Positions 1 to 6,464 of a stretch of DNA of 8,831 bases are shown one piece after another. A model generated the notes under the pieces. It saw nothing but the letters and a program-made list of their open reading frames with translations, did no database searches and had not been told where the DNA came from. The stretch comes from Actinomycetota bacterium. GTDB taxonomy: Bacteria; Actinomycetota; Humimicrobiia; Humimicrobiales; Humimicrobiaceae. Numbering within the stretch: the first letter of the stretch is position 1; each line of letters opens with the position of its first letter. Both the position numbers and the translations under genes were made by a program. The stretch covers positions 1 through 8,831 of the forward strand of contig JAQVHC010000049.1 in the NCBI GenBank assembly GCA_028696435.1, read 5' to 3'.

Positions 1-1659
1 GAAGAAGAAGAAGATACTGCTATAGCCGGGGAACCTGAGTTTATAATGAATATCTTAAGAGTGATGAACAGACAGGAAGGCGATAGTATACCCGTAAGTG
101 CATTTATGGGAGCAGAAGATGGTACCTTTCCTCCTGGAACTGCAGCATATGAGAAAAGAGGAATTGCGATAAATGTTCCTGAATGGCAAAAAGACAAATG
201 TATACAATGCAACCAGTGTTCATTTATATGTCCGCATGCTGTAATCAGACCGGTACTTCTTACTGATGAAGAACTAAAAAGTGCACCTGAGGGTTTTGAG
301 ACTGTAGCGGCAAAAGGCAAAGGGCTTGACCAATTTGCTTATAGAGTGCAGATAAGTCCACTTGATTGTACCGGTTGTGGAAATTGTGCCAATATCTGTC
401 CTGCAAAAGAGAAAGCTCTTATTATGAGGCCGCTTGATTCGCAGATGGACCAGGTTAAAAATTGGGACTTTTCAACAAAAATTCCGGTTAAAGATAACAT
501 TATGTCTGCTGATACAGTGAAGGGAAGTCAGTTCAGAAAACCACTGCTTGAATTTTCGGGTGCCTGTGGTGGATGTGGCGAAACTCCTTATGCAAAACTG
601 GCAACCCAGTTATTTGGTGACAGAATGATTATTGCTAATGCTACAGGGTGCTCATCTATATGGGGTGGCTCAGCTCCCTCAACACCTTACACTGTTAATG
701 TAAAGGGGAAAGGACCAGCATGGGCAAATTCATTATTTGAGGATAATGCTGAGTATGGATACGGTATGGTTCTTGCTATAAAGCAGATGAGAAACAGAAT
801 AGAAAATTATATAAGGCAATTATGTGAGCTTAATATTAGTCAGGAAGCAAGGGATGTTCTGGCGGAATGGCTCAGTACAAAAGACGAAGTAGAAGCAAAC
901 AGGAAATCTACTGAAAAGTTATTAGATTTATTTAATAAAGATTTCGATGATGATAAAGCTAACGAGCTTAAAAATAAAATACTGGAACTCAAAGATTACC
1001 TGATTAAAAAATCTATATGGGCACTGGGTGGTGACGGCTGGGCATATGATATAGGATTTGGAGGCCTGGACCATGTAATTGCCTCTGGAGAAAATATAAA
1101 TATACTTGTATTTGATACAGAGGTTTACTCAAACACTGGAGGCCAGTCATCAAAGGCAACACCGCTTGGAGCAGTCGCCAAGTTTGCTGCTTCAGGTAAG
1201 AAAGTTAAGAAAAAAGACCTCGGCCTTATGGCTATAACTTATGGGTATGTGTACGTTGCCCAGGTTGCAATGGGTGCGAGCTATAAGCAAACGCTAAAAG
1301 CATTTATTGAAGCGGAGCAATATAATGGACCCTCGCTTATTATAGCCTATTCACCATGTATTAATCATGGTATCTATGCCGGGATGGGCTGCTCTCAGTT
1401 AAGGGAAAAGCAGGCAGTTGATGCAGGATACTGGCATCTTTACAGGTATAATCCTGAACTAAAGAAAAGCGGGGAGAATCCGTTTGTACTGGATTCAAAA
1501 GAGCCGAGTGAATCATTTAGAGAGTTTTTAATGGGTGAAGTAAGATATGCATCTCTTACCAAGACTTTTCCTGAAATTGCAGAAGAACTTTTTACAAAAG
1601 CTGAGAAGGACGCCAGAGAAAAATATGAGAAATACAGGGCAATGGCGCAGTCAAAATAG
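1..1659 (+). CDS. nifJ: Pyruvate:ferredoxin (flavodoxin) oxidoreductase, C-terminal part (5' end outside window)
   Basis: The enzyme oxidises pyruvate with CoA to acetyl-CoA and CO2 and passes electrons to ferredoxin or flavodoxin in the cytoplasm. The frame is open to the left edge, so the codons before the ATG at base 46 are also coding. The visible 552 residues are roughly the C-terminal half of a family usually near 1,170-1,200. Numbering from the Met at base 46, a two-cluster ferredoxin domain has Cys 52/55/58/62 and Cys 108/111/114/118. The thiamine-diphosphate domain follows, with GDGW at 329-332 and NTGGQ at 363-367. The proximal [4Fe-4S] ligands known in this family are present as Cys174, Cys177 (CGGCGE), Cys202 (NATGCSS) and Cys438 (YSPC). 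All expected cluster ligands are therefore intact. The protein ends soon after the catalytic domain, without the long C-terminal extension of the Desulfovibrio africanus enzyme. No hairpin terminator follows, so readthrough into lysC is possible. Confidence 0.97.
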   Translation, partial: EEEEDTAIAGEPEFIMNILRVMNRQEGDSIPVSAFMGAEDGTFPPGTAAYEKRGIAINVPEWQKDKCIQCNQCSFICPHAVIRPVLLTDEELKSAPEGFETVAAKGKGLDQFAYRVQISPLDCTGCGNCANICPAKEKALIMRPLDSQMDQVKNWDFSTKIPVKDNIMSADTVKGSQFRKPLLEFSGACGGCGETPYAKLATQLFGDRMIIANATGCSSIWGGSAPSTPYTVNVKGKGPAWANSLFEDNAEYGYGMVLAIKQMRNRIENYIRQLCELNISQEARDVLAEWLSTKDEVEANRKSTEKLLDLFNKDFDDDKANELKNKILELKDYLIKKSIWALGGDGWAYDIGFGGLDHVIASGENINILVFDTEVYSNTGGQSSKATPLGAVAKFAASGKKVKKKDLGLMAITYGYVYVAQVAMGASYKQTLKAFIEAEQYNGPSLIIAYSPCINHGIYAGMGCSQLREKQAVDAGYWHLYRYNPELKKSGENPFVLDSKEPSESFREFLMGEVRYASLTKTFPEIAEELFTKAEKDAREKYEKYRAMAQSK

Positions 1660-1749
1660 ACTGATTTAAATTTAATATTAATACTTTAAAAAAATTATAT
1701 ATCTTTGAAATGAGATACAACAGAGGTTGAGGCTCAGGATATGAGAAAA

Positions 1750-1822
1750 GATCAAGCGTAAGAAAAGTAAGAAGAATAATACGCAGGGAGGACGAGACAT
1801 AGAAGGGATGAGGCGTAAGAAA
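1750..1822 (+). repeat. Imperfect direct repeat pair spanning the lysC leader and lysC 5' end
   Basis: GATCAAGCGTAAGAAA (1750-1765) recurs as GATGAGGCGTAAGAAA (1807-1822), 14 of 16 identical and 57 bases apart, exactly 19 codons. The second copy contains the lysC start codon. In the first copy the corresponding codon is ATC. The frame is open from 1745 into lysC, so the copies are in the same frame. It looks like a decayed local duplication, but chance in a purine-rich leader is possible. Confidence 0.45.
1786..1791 (+). promoter_or_regulatory. Shine-Dalgarno-like GGGAGG placed unusually far from the lysC ATG
   Basis: GGGAGG is the strongest Shine-Dalgarno match in the lysC leader, yet 16 bases separate it from the ATG at 1808, more than the usual 5-9. 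A second purine run, GAAGGG (1802-1807), directly abuts the ATG and is too close. The only start-like codon at normal spacing from GGGAGG is an in-frame ATA at 1799, which would add three residues. The protein family does not settle the choice, because the conserved part begins only near residue 7. Confidence 0.4.
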
Positions 1823-3028
1823 GATATAGTAGTTTTAAAATTCGGCGGCACTTCTGTAGGCGACACTGAAAAAATAAAAAGAGTTGCTGAGAAAATAATA
1901 CGTTGCAAGAATGAAGGTAAAAGCGTTGTTGTTGTTGTTTCAGCTATGGGCGACACTACCGATAAGCTAATTGGCCTTGCAGGTGAAATAGCTTCTAATC
2001 CATCCCGGCGCGAAATGGACATGCTTGTATCTACAGGTGAGTGTGTGTCAGGGTCACTTCTGGCAATGGCAATTCAGGAAAAAGGTTACAAATCTGTTTC
2101 TCTCACAGGAGGACAGGCAGGAATAGTAACTGATGAGCTTTATTCCAATGCAAAAATTTTAAATATCAGAACAGAAAGAATATTAAAAGAATTAAGAAGG
2201 GACAGGATAGTAATTGTTGCAGGATTTCAGGGCGTTGATATAGGTGGCAATATTACTACACTTGGCAGAGGAGGTTCTGATACAACTGCTGTTGCGCTTG
2301 CTACCGCCCTGAAAGCAAAATATTGTGAAATTTATACAGATGTTGAAGGCGTCTATTCAGCTGATCCTAATATGGTTGGGGAAGCTAAAAAGCTGGAGTC
2401 AATTTCATATGATGAAATGCTGGAGCTCGCCTCTTCTGGTGCAAAGGTAATTCACTTAAGGGCAGTGGAGTTTGCAAAAAAAAATAATGTGATATTACAT
2501 ATCAGGTCAAGTTTTAATGATAATGAAGGGACATGGGTTATGGATGATTTTAAAAAAGATGTAAGAATGGAAAGACCTGTAATCACCGGGGTAACTTATG
2601 ATGTAGGTGAGGCAAAAGTATCAATTTTTGGCCTGGAAGATAAACCCGGGATTGCTGCAGACTTGTTCGGGAGACTGGCAGAAAAAAATATAAACGTCGA
2701 TTTGATTGTACAAAACGTAAGTGAGAAAAATATTGCTGCTATCTCCTTTACAATAGGAATTGAAGATGTTCCACTGACAAAAAAAGTGCTAAAAAAAATG
2801 AAAAATGTTCGTACAGAGATAGATACCGAAATTGCAAAGGTTTCAATAATAGGTGCAGGGATGCAGTCGAATCCCGGGGTAGCGGCAAAGATGTTTAAAA
2901 TCCTTGCAGAAAAAGATATTAATATTGAAATGATTAGCACATCTCCTATAAGAATTTCGTGTGTAATTAAGGAAAACAGAATAAAAGAAGCAGTAAAAGC
3001 ACTGCATACTGGTTTTGGACTGGCATAA
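1808..3028 (+). CDS. lysC: Aspartate kinase with C-terminal ACT domains
   Basis: It phosphorylates aspartate to 4-aspartyl phosphate, the first and usually feedback-controlled step toward lysine, threonine and methionine. The 406 residues match the monofunctional class of about 400-410. The kinase domain occupies roughly residues 1-245: KFGGTSVGD at 11-19 (catalytic Lys11), VSAMGDTTD at 44-52, GRGGSDTTA at 153-161 and TDVEGVYSADP at 177-187. Two regulatory ACT regions follow, about 265-320 and 343-405, which in this family bind lysine and/or threonine. It is not fused to homoserine dehydrogenase. asd lies 215 bases downstream on the same strand, so the first two steps of the pathway are adjacent. 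I see no lysine riboswitch in the 148-base leader. The start is uncertain by a few codons because the best ribosome site is 16 bases from the ATG. Confidence 0.97.
   Translation: MRRKKDIVVLKFGGTSVGDTEKIKRVAEKIIRCKNEGKSVVVVVSAMGDTTDKLIGLAGEIASNPSRREMDMLVSTGECVSGSLLAMAIQEKGYKSVSLTGGQAGIVTDELYSNAKILNIRTERILKELRRDRIVIVAGFQGVDIGGNITTLGRGGSDTTAVALATALKAKYCEIYTDVEGVYSADPNMVGEAKKLESISYDEMLELASSGAKVIHLRAVEFAKKNNVILHIRSSFNDNEGTWVMDDFKKDVRMERPVITGVTYDVGEAKVSIFGLEDKPGIAADLFGRLAEKNINVDLIVQNVSEKNIAAISFTIGIEDVPLTKKVLKKMKNVRTEIDTEIAKVSIIGAGMQSNPGVAAKMFKILAEKDINIEMISTSPIRISCVIKENRIKEAVKALHTGFGLA
2540..3028 (+). CDS. Possible internal translation start giving a separate aspartokinase beta (ACT-only) subunit
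   Basis: The in-frame ATG at codon 245 of lysC is preceded by GAAGGG (2525-2530) with 9 bases between them. Starting there would give a 162-residue protein made only of the ACT domains. In Bacillus subtilis aspartokinase II, and in Corynebacterium, the same gene is known to make an alpha subunit and an in-frame, ACT-only beta subunit of about 160-170 residues; the position here agrees closely. Caution: GAAGGG also encodes the Glu-Gly of a segment common in aspartokinases, so the ribosome site may be a by-product of protein sequence. Confidence 0.45.
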   Translation: MDDFKKDVRMERPVITGVTYDVGEAKVSIFGLEDKPGIAADLFGRLAEKNINVDLIVQNVSEKNIAAISFTIGIEDVPLTKKVLKKMKNVRTEIDTEIAKVSIIGAGMQSNPGVAAKMFKILAEKDINIEMISTSPIRISCVIKENRIKEAVKALHTGFGLA

Positions 3029-3186
3029 AAATATAACCGGCCATAATATTGTATTTATTTTTATATTGTTCTAATATATTTTTCACTTATTTACATTCTG
3101 GTCCATTGTGTTTTTATCCGTTTTTATTCTGAAGTTAGTAAGAGTTAATAAATTAGTAGTAATGGATACATAAATCTGTTAATAAC

Positions 3187-3216
3187 CCTGGTATTTACAA
3201 TCCGGGTATTTATAAC
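3187..3216 (+). repeat. Imperfect 15-bp tandem duplication in the asd leader
   Basis: CCTGGTATTTACAAT (3187-3201) is followed directly by CCGGGTATTTATAAC (3202-3216), 12 of 15 identical. It ends 27 bases before the asd ATG. The CCTGG and CCGGG segments can also pair as a weak 5-bp stem with one G-T pair. The rest of the 215-base lysC-asd gap (3029-3243) is AT-rich, with no convincing promoter or terminator. Confidence 0.55.
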
Positions 3217-3243
3217 CTTTTTATTATAAATGAGGAGCTTTAT

Positions 3244-4266
3244 ATGGGCAGCAAAGAGTACAATGTAGCAATTGTCGGAGTAACGGGAGCGGTAGGAAAA
3301 ATATTTCTATCTATACTTGAAGAGAGAAAATTTCCGGTGAAAAATCTTTTTCCACTGGCTTCCCATAGGTCTGCAGGTAAAAAAATAATATTTAACGGTG
3401 AGGAACTTGAGGTAAAGGAATTAAATAAGAATTCTTTTACTGGCGTAGATATAGCATTTTTTTCTGCCGGTGCATCAACTTCAAGAGAATTTGCAAAATA
3501 TGCAGTGAATAGCGGTACTGTGGTGATAGATAACAGCAGCGCATTCAGAATGGAAGAAGACGTACCTCTTATTGTTCCGGAAATAAATAAAAATGAAATA
3601 TTTAGAAATAATGGCATTATTGCAAATCCTAATTGTTCTACAATCATTATGGTTGTTGCGATAAAACCAATTTATGATTTATCACCGGTAAGGCGGATAG
3701 TTGTATCTACATATCAGTCTGTATCGGGTGCAGGAGCAAGGGCAATAGCCGAACTGGAAAACCAGACAAGAGATATAATATGTGAGGGTAAAAAAGATGT
3801 TAAATGTGAAGTTTTTCCGGTGCAGATAGCATTTAATGTAATTCCCCATGTGGATGTATTTCTTGATAATGGTTATACAAAAGAAGAAATGAAAATGGTT
3901 GATGAAACCCGGAAGATTTTTAATGATAATGAAATAATGGTTTCAGCAACTACGGTAAGAGTTCCTGTTTTTACTTCCCATTCTGAGTCAGTATGGGTAG
4001 AGACCAGAGACAGGATTGAACTGGATGCTGTAAAAAAAGCTCTTGCCAGTGGTGAGGGCCTGATTTTAAAAGATGATTTCAGGAACGCTGTATATCCTAC
4101 TGCGCTTGATTCATCAGGTCAGGATAGTGTATTTGTTGGCAGAGTAAGAGAGGATATATCGACAGAGAATGGAATTACTATGTGGGTTGTTGGTGACCAG
4201 CTCAGAAAAGGAGCAGCTTTAAACGCAATTCAAATTGCAGAAGAACTGATAGGCAGGGTCCGATAG
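3244..4266 (+). CDS. asd: Aspartate-semialdehyde dehydrogenase
   Basis: It reduces 4-aspartyl phosphate with NADPH to aspartate 4-semialdehyde, the branch point for lysine, threonine and methionine. The 340-residue length is normal for the bacterial class. An N-terminal nucleotide-binding glycine loop, GVTGAVG, is at 12-18. NSSAFRM at 97-103 supplies the phosphate-binding Arg102. The catalytic Cys131 sits in ANPNCST, Gln158 in TYQSVSGAG, and the substrate and base residues Arg239 and His246 lie in VRVPVFTSHSES; all expected active-site residues are present. The start is supported by GAGGAG at 3232-3237, six bases before the ATG. It follows lysC on the same strand and probably shares its pathway control, although the 215-base gap leaves room for its own promoter. 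A hairpin with a T run lies just after the stop. Confidence 0.97.
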   Translation: MGSKEYNVAIVGVTGAVGKIFLSILEERKFPVKNLFPLASHRSAGKKIIFNGEELEVKELNKNSFTGVDIAFFSAGASTSREFAKYAVNSGTVVIDNSSAFRMEEDVPLIVPEINKNEIFRNNGIIANPNCSTIIMVVAIKPIYDLSPVRRIVVSTYQSVSGAGARAIAELENQTRDIICEGKKDVKCEVFPVQIAFNVIPHVDVFLDNGYTKEEMKMVDETRKIFNDNEIMVSATTVRVPVFTSHSESVWVETRDRIELDAVKKALASGEGLILKDDFRNAVYPTALDSSGQDSVFVGRVREDISTENGITMWVVGDQLRKGAALNAIQIAEELIGRVR

Positions 4267-4286
4267 TTACCTGTATTTCTCTAATT

Positions 4287-4312
4287 GTTGCTTTCGAGCA
4301 GCCAGTTTTTTT
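4287..4312 (+). terminator. Probable rho-independent terminator of asd
   Basis: GTTGCT (4287-4292) pairs with AGCAGC (4297-4302) around a TTCG loop, giving six base pairs including one G-T. Three bases later a run of seven T begins (4306-4312). The T run is on the plus strand only, so it should stop asd transcription but not that of the convergent rarA. It overlaps the rarA stop codon at 4311-4313. The stem is short, so confidence is moderate. Confidence 0.55.
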
Positions 4313-5657
4313 ATTTCTGTTTTTTCTTCAGAATATCGATGTTTTTAAGTCTTTCTGCCAGCTCATTCTCAAATCCCCTTGACGTAGGGGTATAGTATCT
4401 CTTTGACAGCAATTTATCCGGAAGGTGGTTCTGGTTAACTATTGCTTCATTATAATCGTGAGCATACTTATATCCCCTGCCATAGCCCATTTCTTTCATG
4501 AGACGGGTGGGAGCATTTCTTATATGATAGGGAACAGGTAGAGCTCCAAATTCTTCAACGTCCGATTTAACCTTTAAATAGGTTTTGTATAAGGAATTAC
4601 TTTTGGGAGCCAGAGCAAGGTAAATTGCAGCTTCTAATATTGCAAGATAACCTTCAGGAGGACCAATAAATTCAAAACTCTGTTTTGCTGAAATTGCAAC
4701 CTGGAGAGCAGCAGGGTCTGCAAGTCCTACATCTTCAGATGCAAATCTAACCATTCTTCTTATAATATACATAGGGTCTTCGCCAGCTTCGATCATTCTA
4801 ACAGTCCAGTAAACTGCTGCGTCAGGGTCACTGTCTCTAAGGCTTTTATGAAGGGCCGAAATAAGGTTGAAATGTTCTTCTCCGTTTTTATCATAAAGCA
4901 ATACTTTTTTTTGTATTATATTTTCAATCATTGAAGTGTCAATCATAAGGGGGTCTTTTTTATTTTTATCATAATATGCATTTACAGCGAGCTCGAGTAT
5001 ATTATAGGCAATCCTGGAATCACCATCTGCAAATCTGGCAATAAAATCAATTGTATTTTCATCTATTTTTACATTGTACTTTCCAAGCCCTCTCTCTTTA
5101 TCTGTAAGTGCCCTTTTAAGTAAAATTTTTATATCTTCTGGAGAAAGTTTTTCCAGGACAAAAACCTTGGTTCTGGATAGAAGTGCAGAATTTACTTCAA
5201 AAGATGGGTTTTCAGTTGTAGCTCCGATTAAAATTATTGTGCCATTCTCTACAAAGGGAAGGAATGCATCCTGTTGTGCTTTATTAAAGCGATGTATCTC
5301 ATCTACAAATAGTATTGTTTTTATATTATGCTCACGCTTATTATAACTGGCTATCTCCATAATTTCTTTTATTTGCTTTATTCCAGAAGTTACTGCTGAG
5401 AAGGAAATAAATTTACATCTGGTTTTTTCGGCAATTATTTTTGCGAGAGTGGTCTTTCCTGAACCCGGTGGTCCCCAGAATATTATTGAATATAATCTGT
5501 CGTTTTCTATAATTTCCCTTAAAATTTTACCTTTACCTACAAGATGTTTTTGCCCCACAAACTCATCAAGTGTCTTTGGGCGCATTCTATCGGCAAGTGG
5601 AATACTGGAAAAATTATCTATGGATTGTTCTGGTTTAATCTGTTCAAATAAATTCAT
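4311..5657 (-). CDS. rarA: Replication-associated recombination protein A, AAA+ ATPase (RarA/MgsA)
   Basis: It is an ATPase of the clamp-loader-like RarA/MgsA/WRNIP1 family that acts at stalled replication forks. The 448 residues are the usual length. The AAA+ core shows Walker A GPPGSGKT at 62-69, Walker B with VDEIHRF at 118-124, sensor 1 GATTEN at 145-150, an arginine-finger candidate Arg162 in LLSRTKV and sensor 2 GDSRIAYN at 212-219. The family-specific C-terminal region follows, including SDPDAAVYW near 276-284, EDVGLADP near 308-315 and PYHIRNAPT near 376-384. The N-terminus MNLFEQ followed by PLADRMRP is typical, which fixes the start. No Shine-Dalgarno site is visible upstream. Instead an all-AT hairpin, ATTATTA/TAATAAT (5673-5679 with 5686-5692), sits in the leader. 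yjbQ is 137 bases upstream on the same strand with no clear terminator between, so co-transcription is possible. Confidence 0.97.
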   Translation of the reverse strand: MNLFEQIKPEQSIDNFSSIPLADRMRPKTLDEFVGQKHLVGKGKILREIIENDRLYSIIFWGPPGSGKTTLAKIIAEKTRCKFISFSAVTSGIKQIKEIMEIASYNKREHNIKTILFVDEIHRFNKAQQDAFLPFVENGTIILIGATTENPSFEVNSALLSRTKVFVLEKLSPEDIKILLKRALTDKERGLGKYNVKIDENTIDFIARFADGDSRIAYNILELAVNAYYDKNKKDPLMIDTSMIENIIQKKVLLYDKNGEEHFNLISALHKSLRDSDPDAAVYWTVRMIEAGEDPMYIIRRMVRFASEDVGLADPAALQVAISAKQSFEFIGPPEGYLAILEAAIYLALAPKSNSLYKTYLKVKSDVEEFGALPVPYHIRNAPTRLMKEMGYGRGYKYAHDYNEAIVNQNHLPDKLLSKRYYTPTSRGFENELAERLKNIDILKKKQK

Positions 5658-5794
5658 AGCTTAAAAATTGATATTATTATTTTGTTAATAATGTTTGCTA
5701 TTAATAACACTGCAGACAATAGTATTGTAAACCCATGTTCTTCTTTTATAAATAATTTAATCCTGGTTCTTAAATAAGGTTTTTAATTTTGATA

Positions 5795-6193
5795 TTAGCC
5801 TTCAATTAACTTTATAAAAATTTTACGGTTTCCCGGTCCGTCAAATTCACAAAAATATATACCCTGCCATGTTCCCAGTGCAGGTTTACCCCCATCAATA
5901 ATTATATTTACAGATTGTCCTACCAGTATTGATTTTATATGTGAGTCAGAATTCCCTTCAAGATGAGAGTAATTTTCATCTACAGGAATCAAACTGCTCA
6001 ACTTTGAATTAATATCCATCTGTACGGTAGGATCTGCATTTTCATTTACAGTAATTCCGGCTGTGGTATGCGGGACAAATAAACAACAAATACCGTTCTT
6101 TATATTATTTCTGGCAATAATATCTTCTATATTTTCAGTAATGTCAACCATCTCAATTCTTCTTGAGGTTTTAATAATAAGGCTTTCAAACAT
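5795..6193 (-). CDS. yjbQ: YjbQ/UPF0047 family protein
   Basis: This is a small cytoplasmic protein of the YjbQ (UPF0047) family. Some members show weak thiamine-phosphate synthase activity, and the true role is unsettled. The 132 residues match the full family length. The hallmarks are PHTTAGI at 41-47, the acidic segment NENADPTV at 50-57, HLEGNSDSHIKS at 77-88 and the C-terminal block GTWQGIYFCEFDGP at 107-120. The conserved His42, Glu51, Asp54, His77 and His85 could form the metal or ligand site. The start is supported by AGAAGGGG, reading on the minus strand from 6207 to 6200, six bases before the ATG. A candidate promoter lies at 6240-6268. It may be transcribed together with rarA downstream. 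Nothing nearby links it to thiamine synthesis. Confidence 0.94.
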   Translation of the reverse strand: MFESLIIKTSRRIEMVDITENIEDIIARNNIKNGICCLFVPHTTAGITVNENADPTVQMDINSKLSSLIPVDENYSHLEGNSDSHIKSILVGQSVNIIIDGGKPALGTWQGIYFCEFDGPGNRKIFIKLIEG

Positions 6194-6239
6194 AGTCTTC
6201 CCCTTCTTTTAGACGGATTTTTATTTAGCAATTATTAAA

Positions 6240-6268
6240 ATTATAGTGAAAAAAGTAGTTTTTATAAA
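6240..6268 (-). promoter_or_regulatory. Candidate sigma-70 type promoter for yjbQ
   Basis: On the minus strand a perfect TATAAT (6245 down to 6240) lies 17 bases after TTTATA (6268 down to 6263), which matches TTGACA at four of six positions. Transcription would begin near 6233, about 40 bases before the yjbQ ATG. The -35 and most of the spacer fall inside the inverted repeat at 6250-6300. AT-rich DNA makes such matches common, so this is a candidate only. Confidence 0.45.
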
Positions 6269-6300
6269 GTTACAACTTTTTAAAGGAAAAGCTACTTTTT
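6250..6300. repeat. Nested inverted repeat in the divergent yjbQ / PfkB-kinase intergenic region
   Basis: The outer arms AAAAAGTAG (6250-6258) and CTACTTTTT (6292-6300) are perfect 9-base complements. Inside, TTTATAAAGTT (6261-6271) faces AACTTTTTAAA (6274-6284) with a single mismatch, centred on the dyad AAAGTT-AC-AACTTT (6266-6279). Both flanks are T-rich on one strand or the other, so it could be a bidirectional terminator. However, neither neighbouring gene reads into it, and it overlaps the candidate yjbQ promoter and lies just upstream of that for the PfkB gene. An operator or an RNA structure in a longer yjbQ leader are alternatives. Confidence 0.7.
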
Positions 6301-6325
6301 AAAGATTAAATTAAGATATTATTGC

Positions 6326-6354
6326 CTGATAGAGATTGACATAATTTTTATAAT
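6326..6354 (+). promoter_or_regulatory. Candidate promoter for the PfkB-kinase / mtnP / purC run
   Basis: CTGATA (6326-6331, four of six to TTGACA) is followed after 17 bases by a perfect TATAAT (6349-6354). An overlapping alternative uses a perfect TTGACA (6336-6341) and TTAAAT (6359-6364), again with a 17-base spacer. Either would start transcription about 90-105 bases before the ATG at 6465. The leader in between is AT-rich and otherwise featureless apart from a weak all-AT fold. Confidence 0.5.
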
Positions 6355-6464
6355 TCTATTAAATGTTATTAGATATTATTAGAAAAAAGCTTGTTTAAGG
6401 TAATTTTTTATTTATTCAATTATTATAATTAATAAAAATATAACTGGATAGCGGTAATTATCTT

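Noticed and set aside
1..15. GAA repeat encoding an acidic run at the left edge
   Set aside because: It is a short low-complexity stretch inside nifJ just before the ferredoxin domain and is probably a flexible linker, not a functional repeat.
1710..1761. Mini-ORFs MRYNRG (1710-1730) and MRKDQA (1741-1761) as a lysC leader peptide
   Set aside because: Neither has a ribosome site, a run of lysine or threonine codons, or an attenuator hairpin; ATG-stop pairs this short are expected by chance.
1660..1807. Possible lysine riboswitch before lysC
   Set aside because: The gap is only 148 bases, and I cannot find the conserved L-box core or its multi-helix layout. The leader is mostly purine-rich and unstructured.
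1678..2022. Antisense open frame over the lysC 5' end, minus strand
   Set aside because: It overlaps the clearly conserved aspartate kinase and has no recognisable domain or ribosome site. The same applies to antisense frames at 2596-2940, 3240-3647, 5074-5346, 5449-5664 and 6458-6856.
5701..5736. Minus-strand 11-codon frame MGLQYYCLQCY between yjbQ and rarA
   Set aside because: It is too short, lacks a clear ribosome site, and has nothing but a CxxC-like pair to support it.
6411..6436. AT-only hairpin in the PfkB-kinase leader
   Set aside because: It has eleven A-T pairs with a bulged C and a 3-base loop in a nearly pure A/T stretch; this is expected by chance and would be weak.
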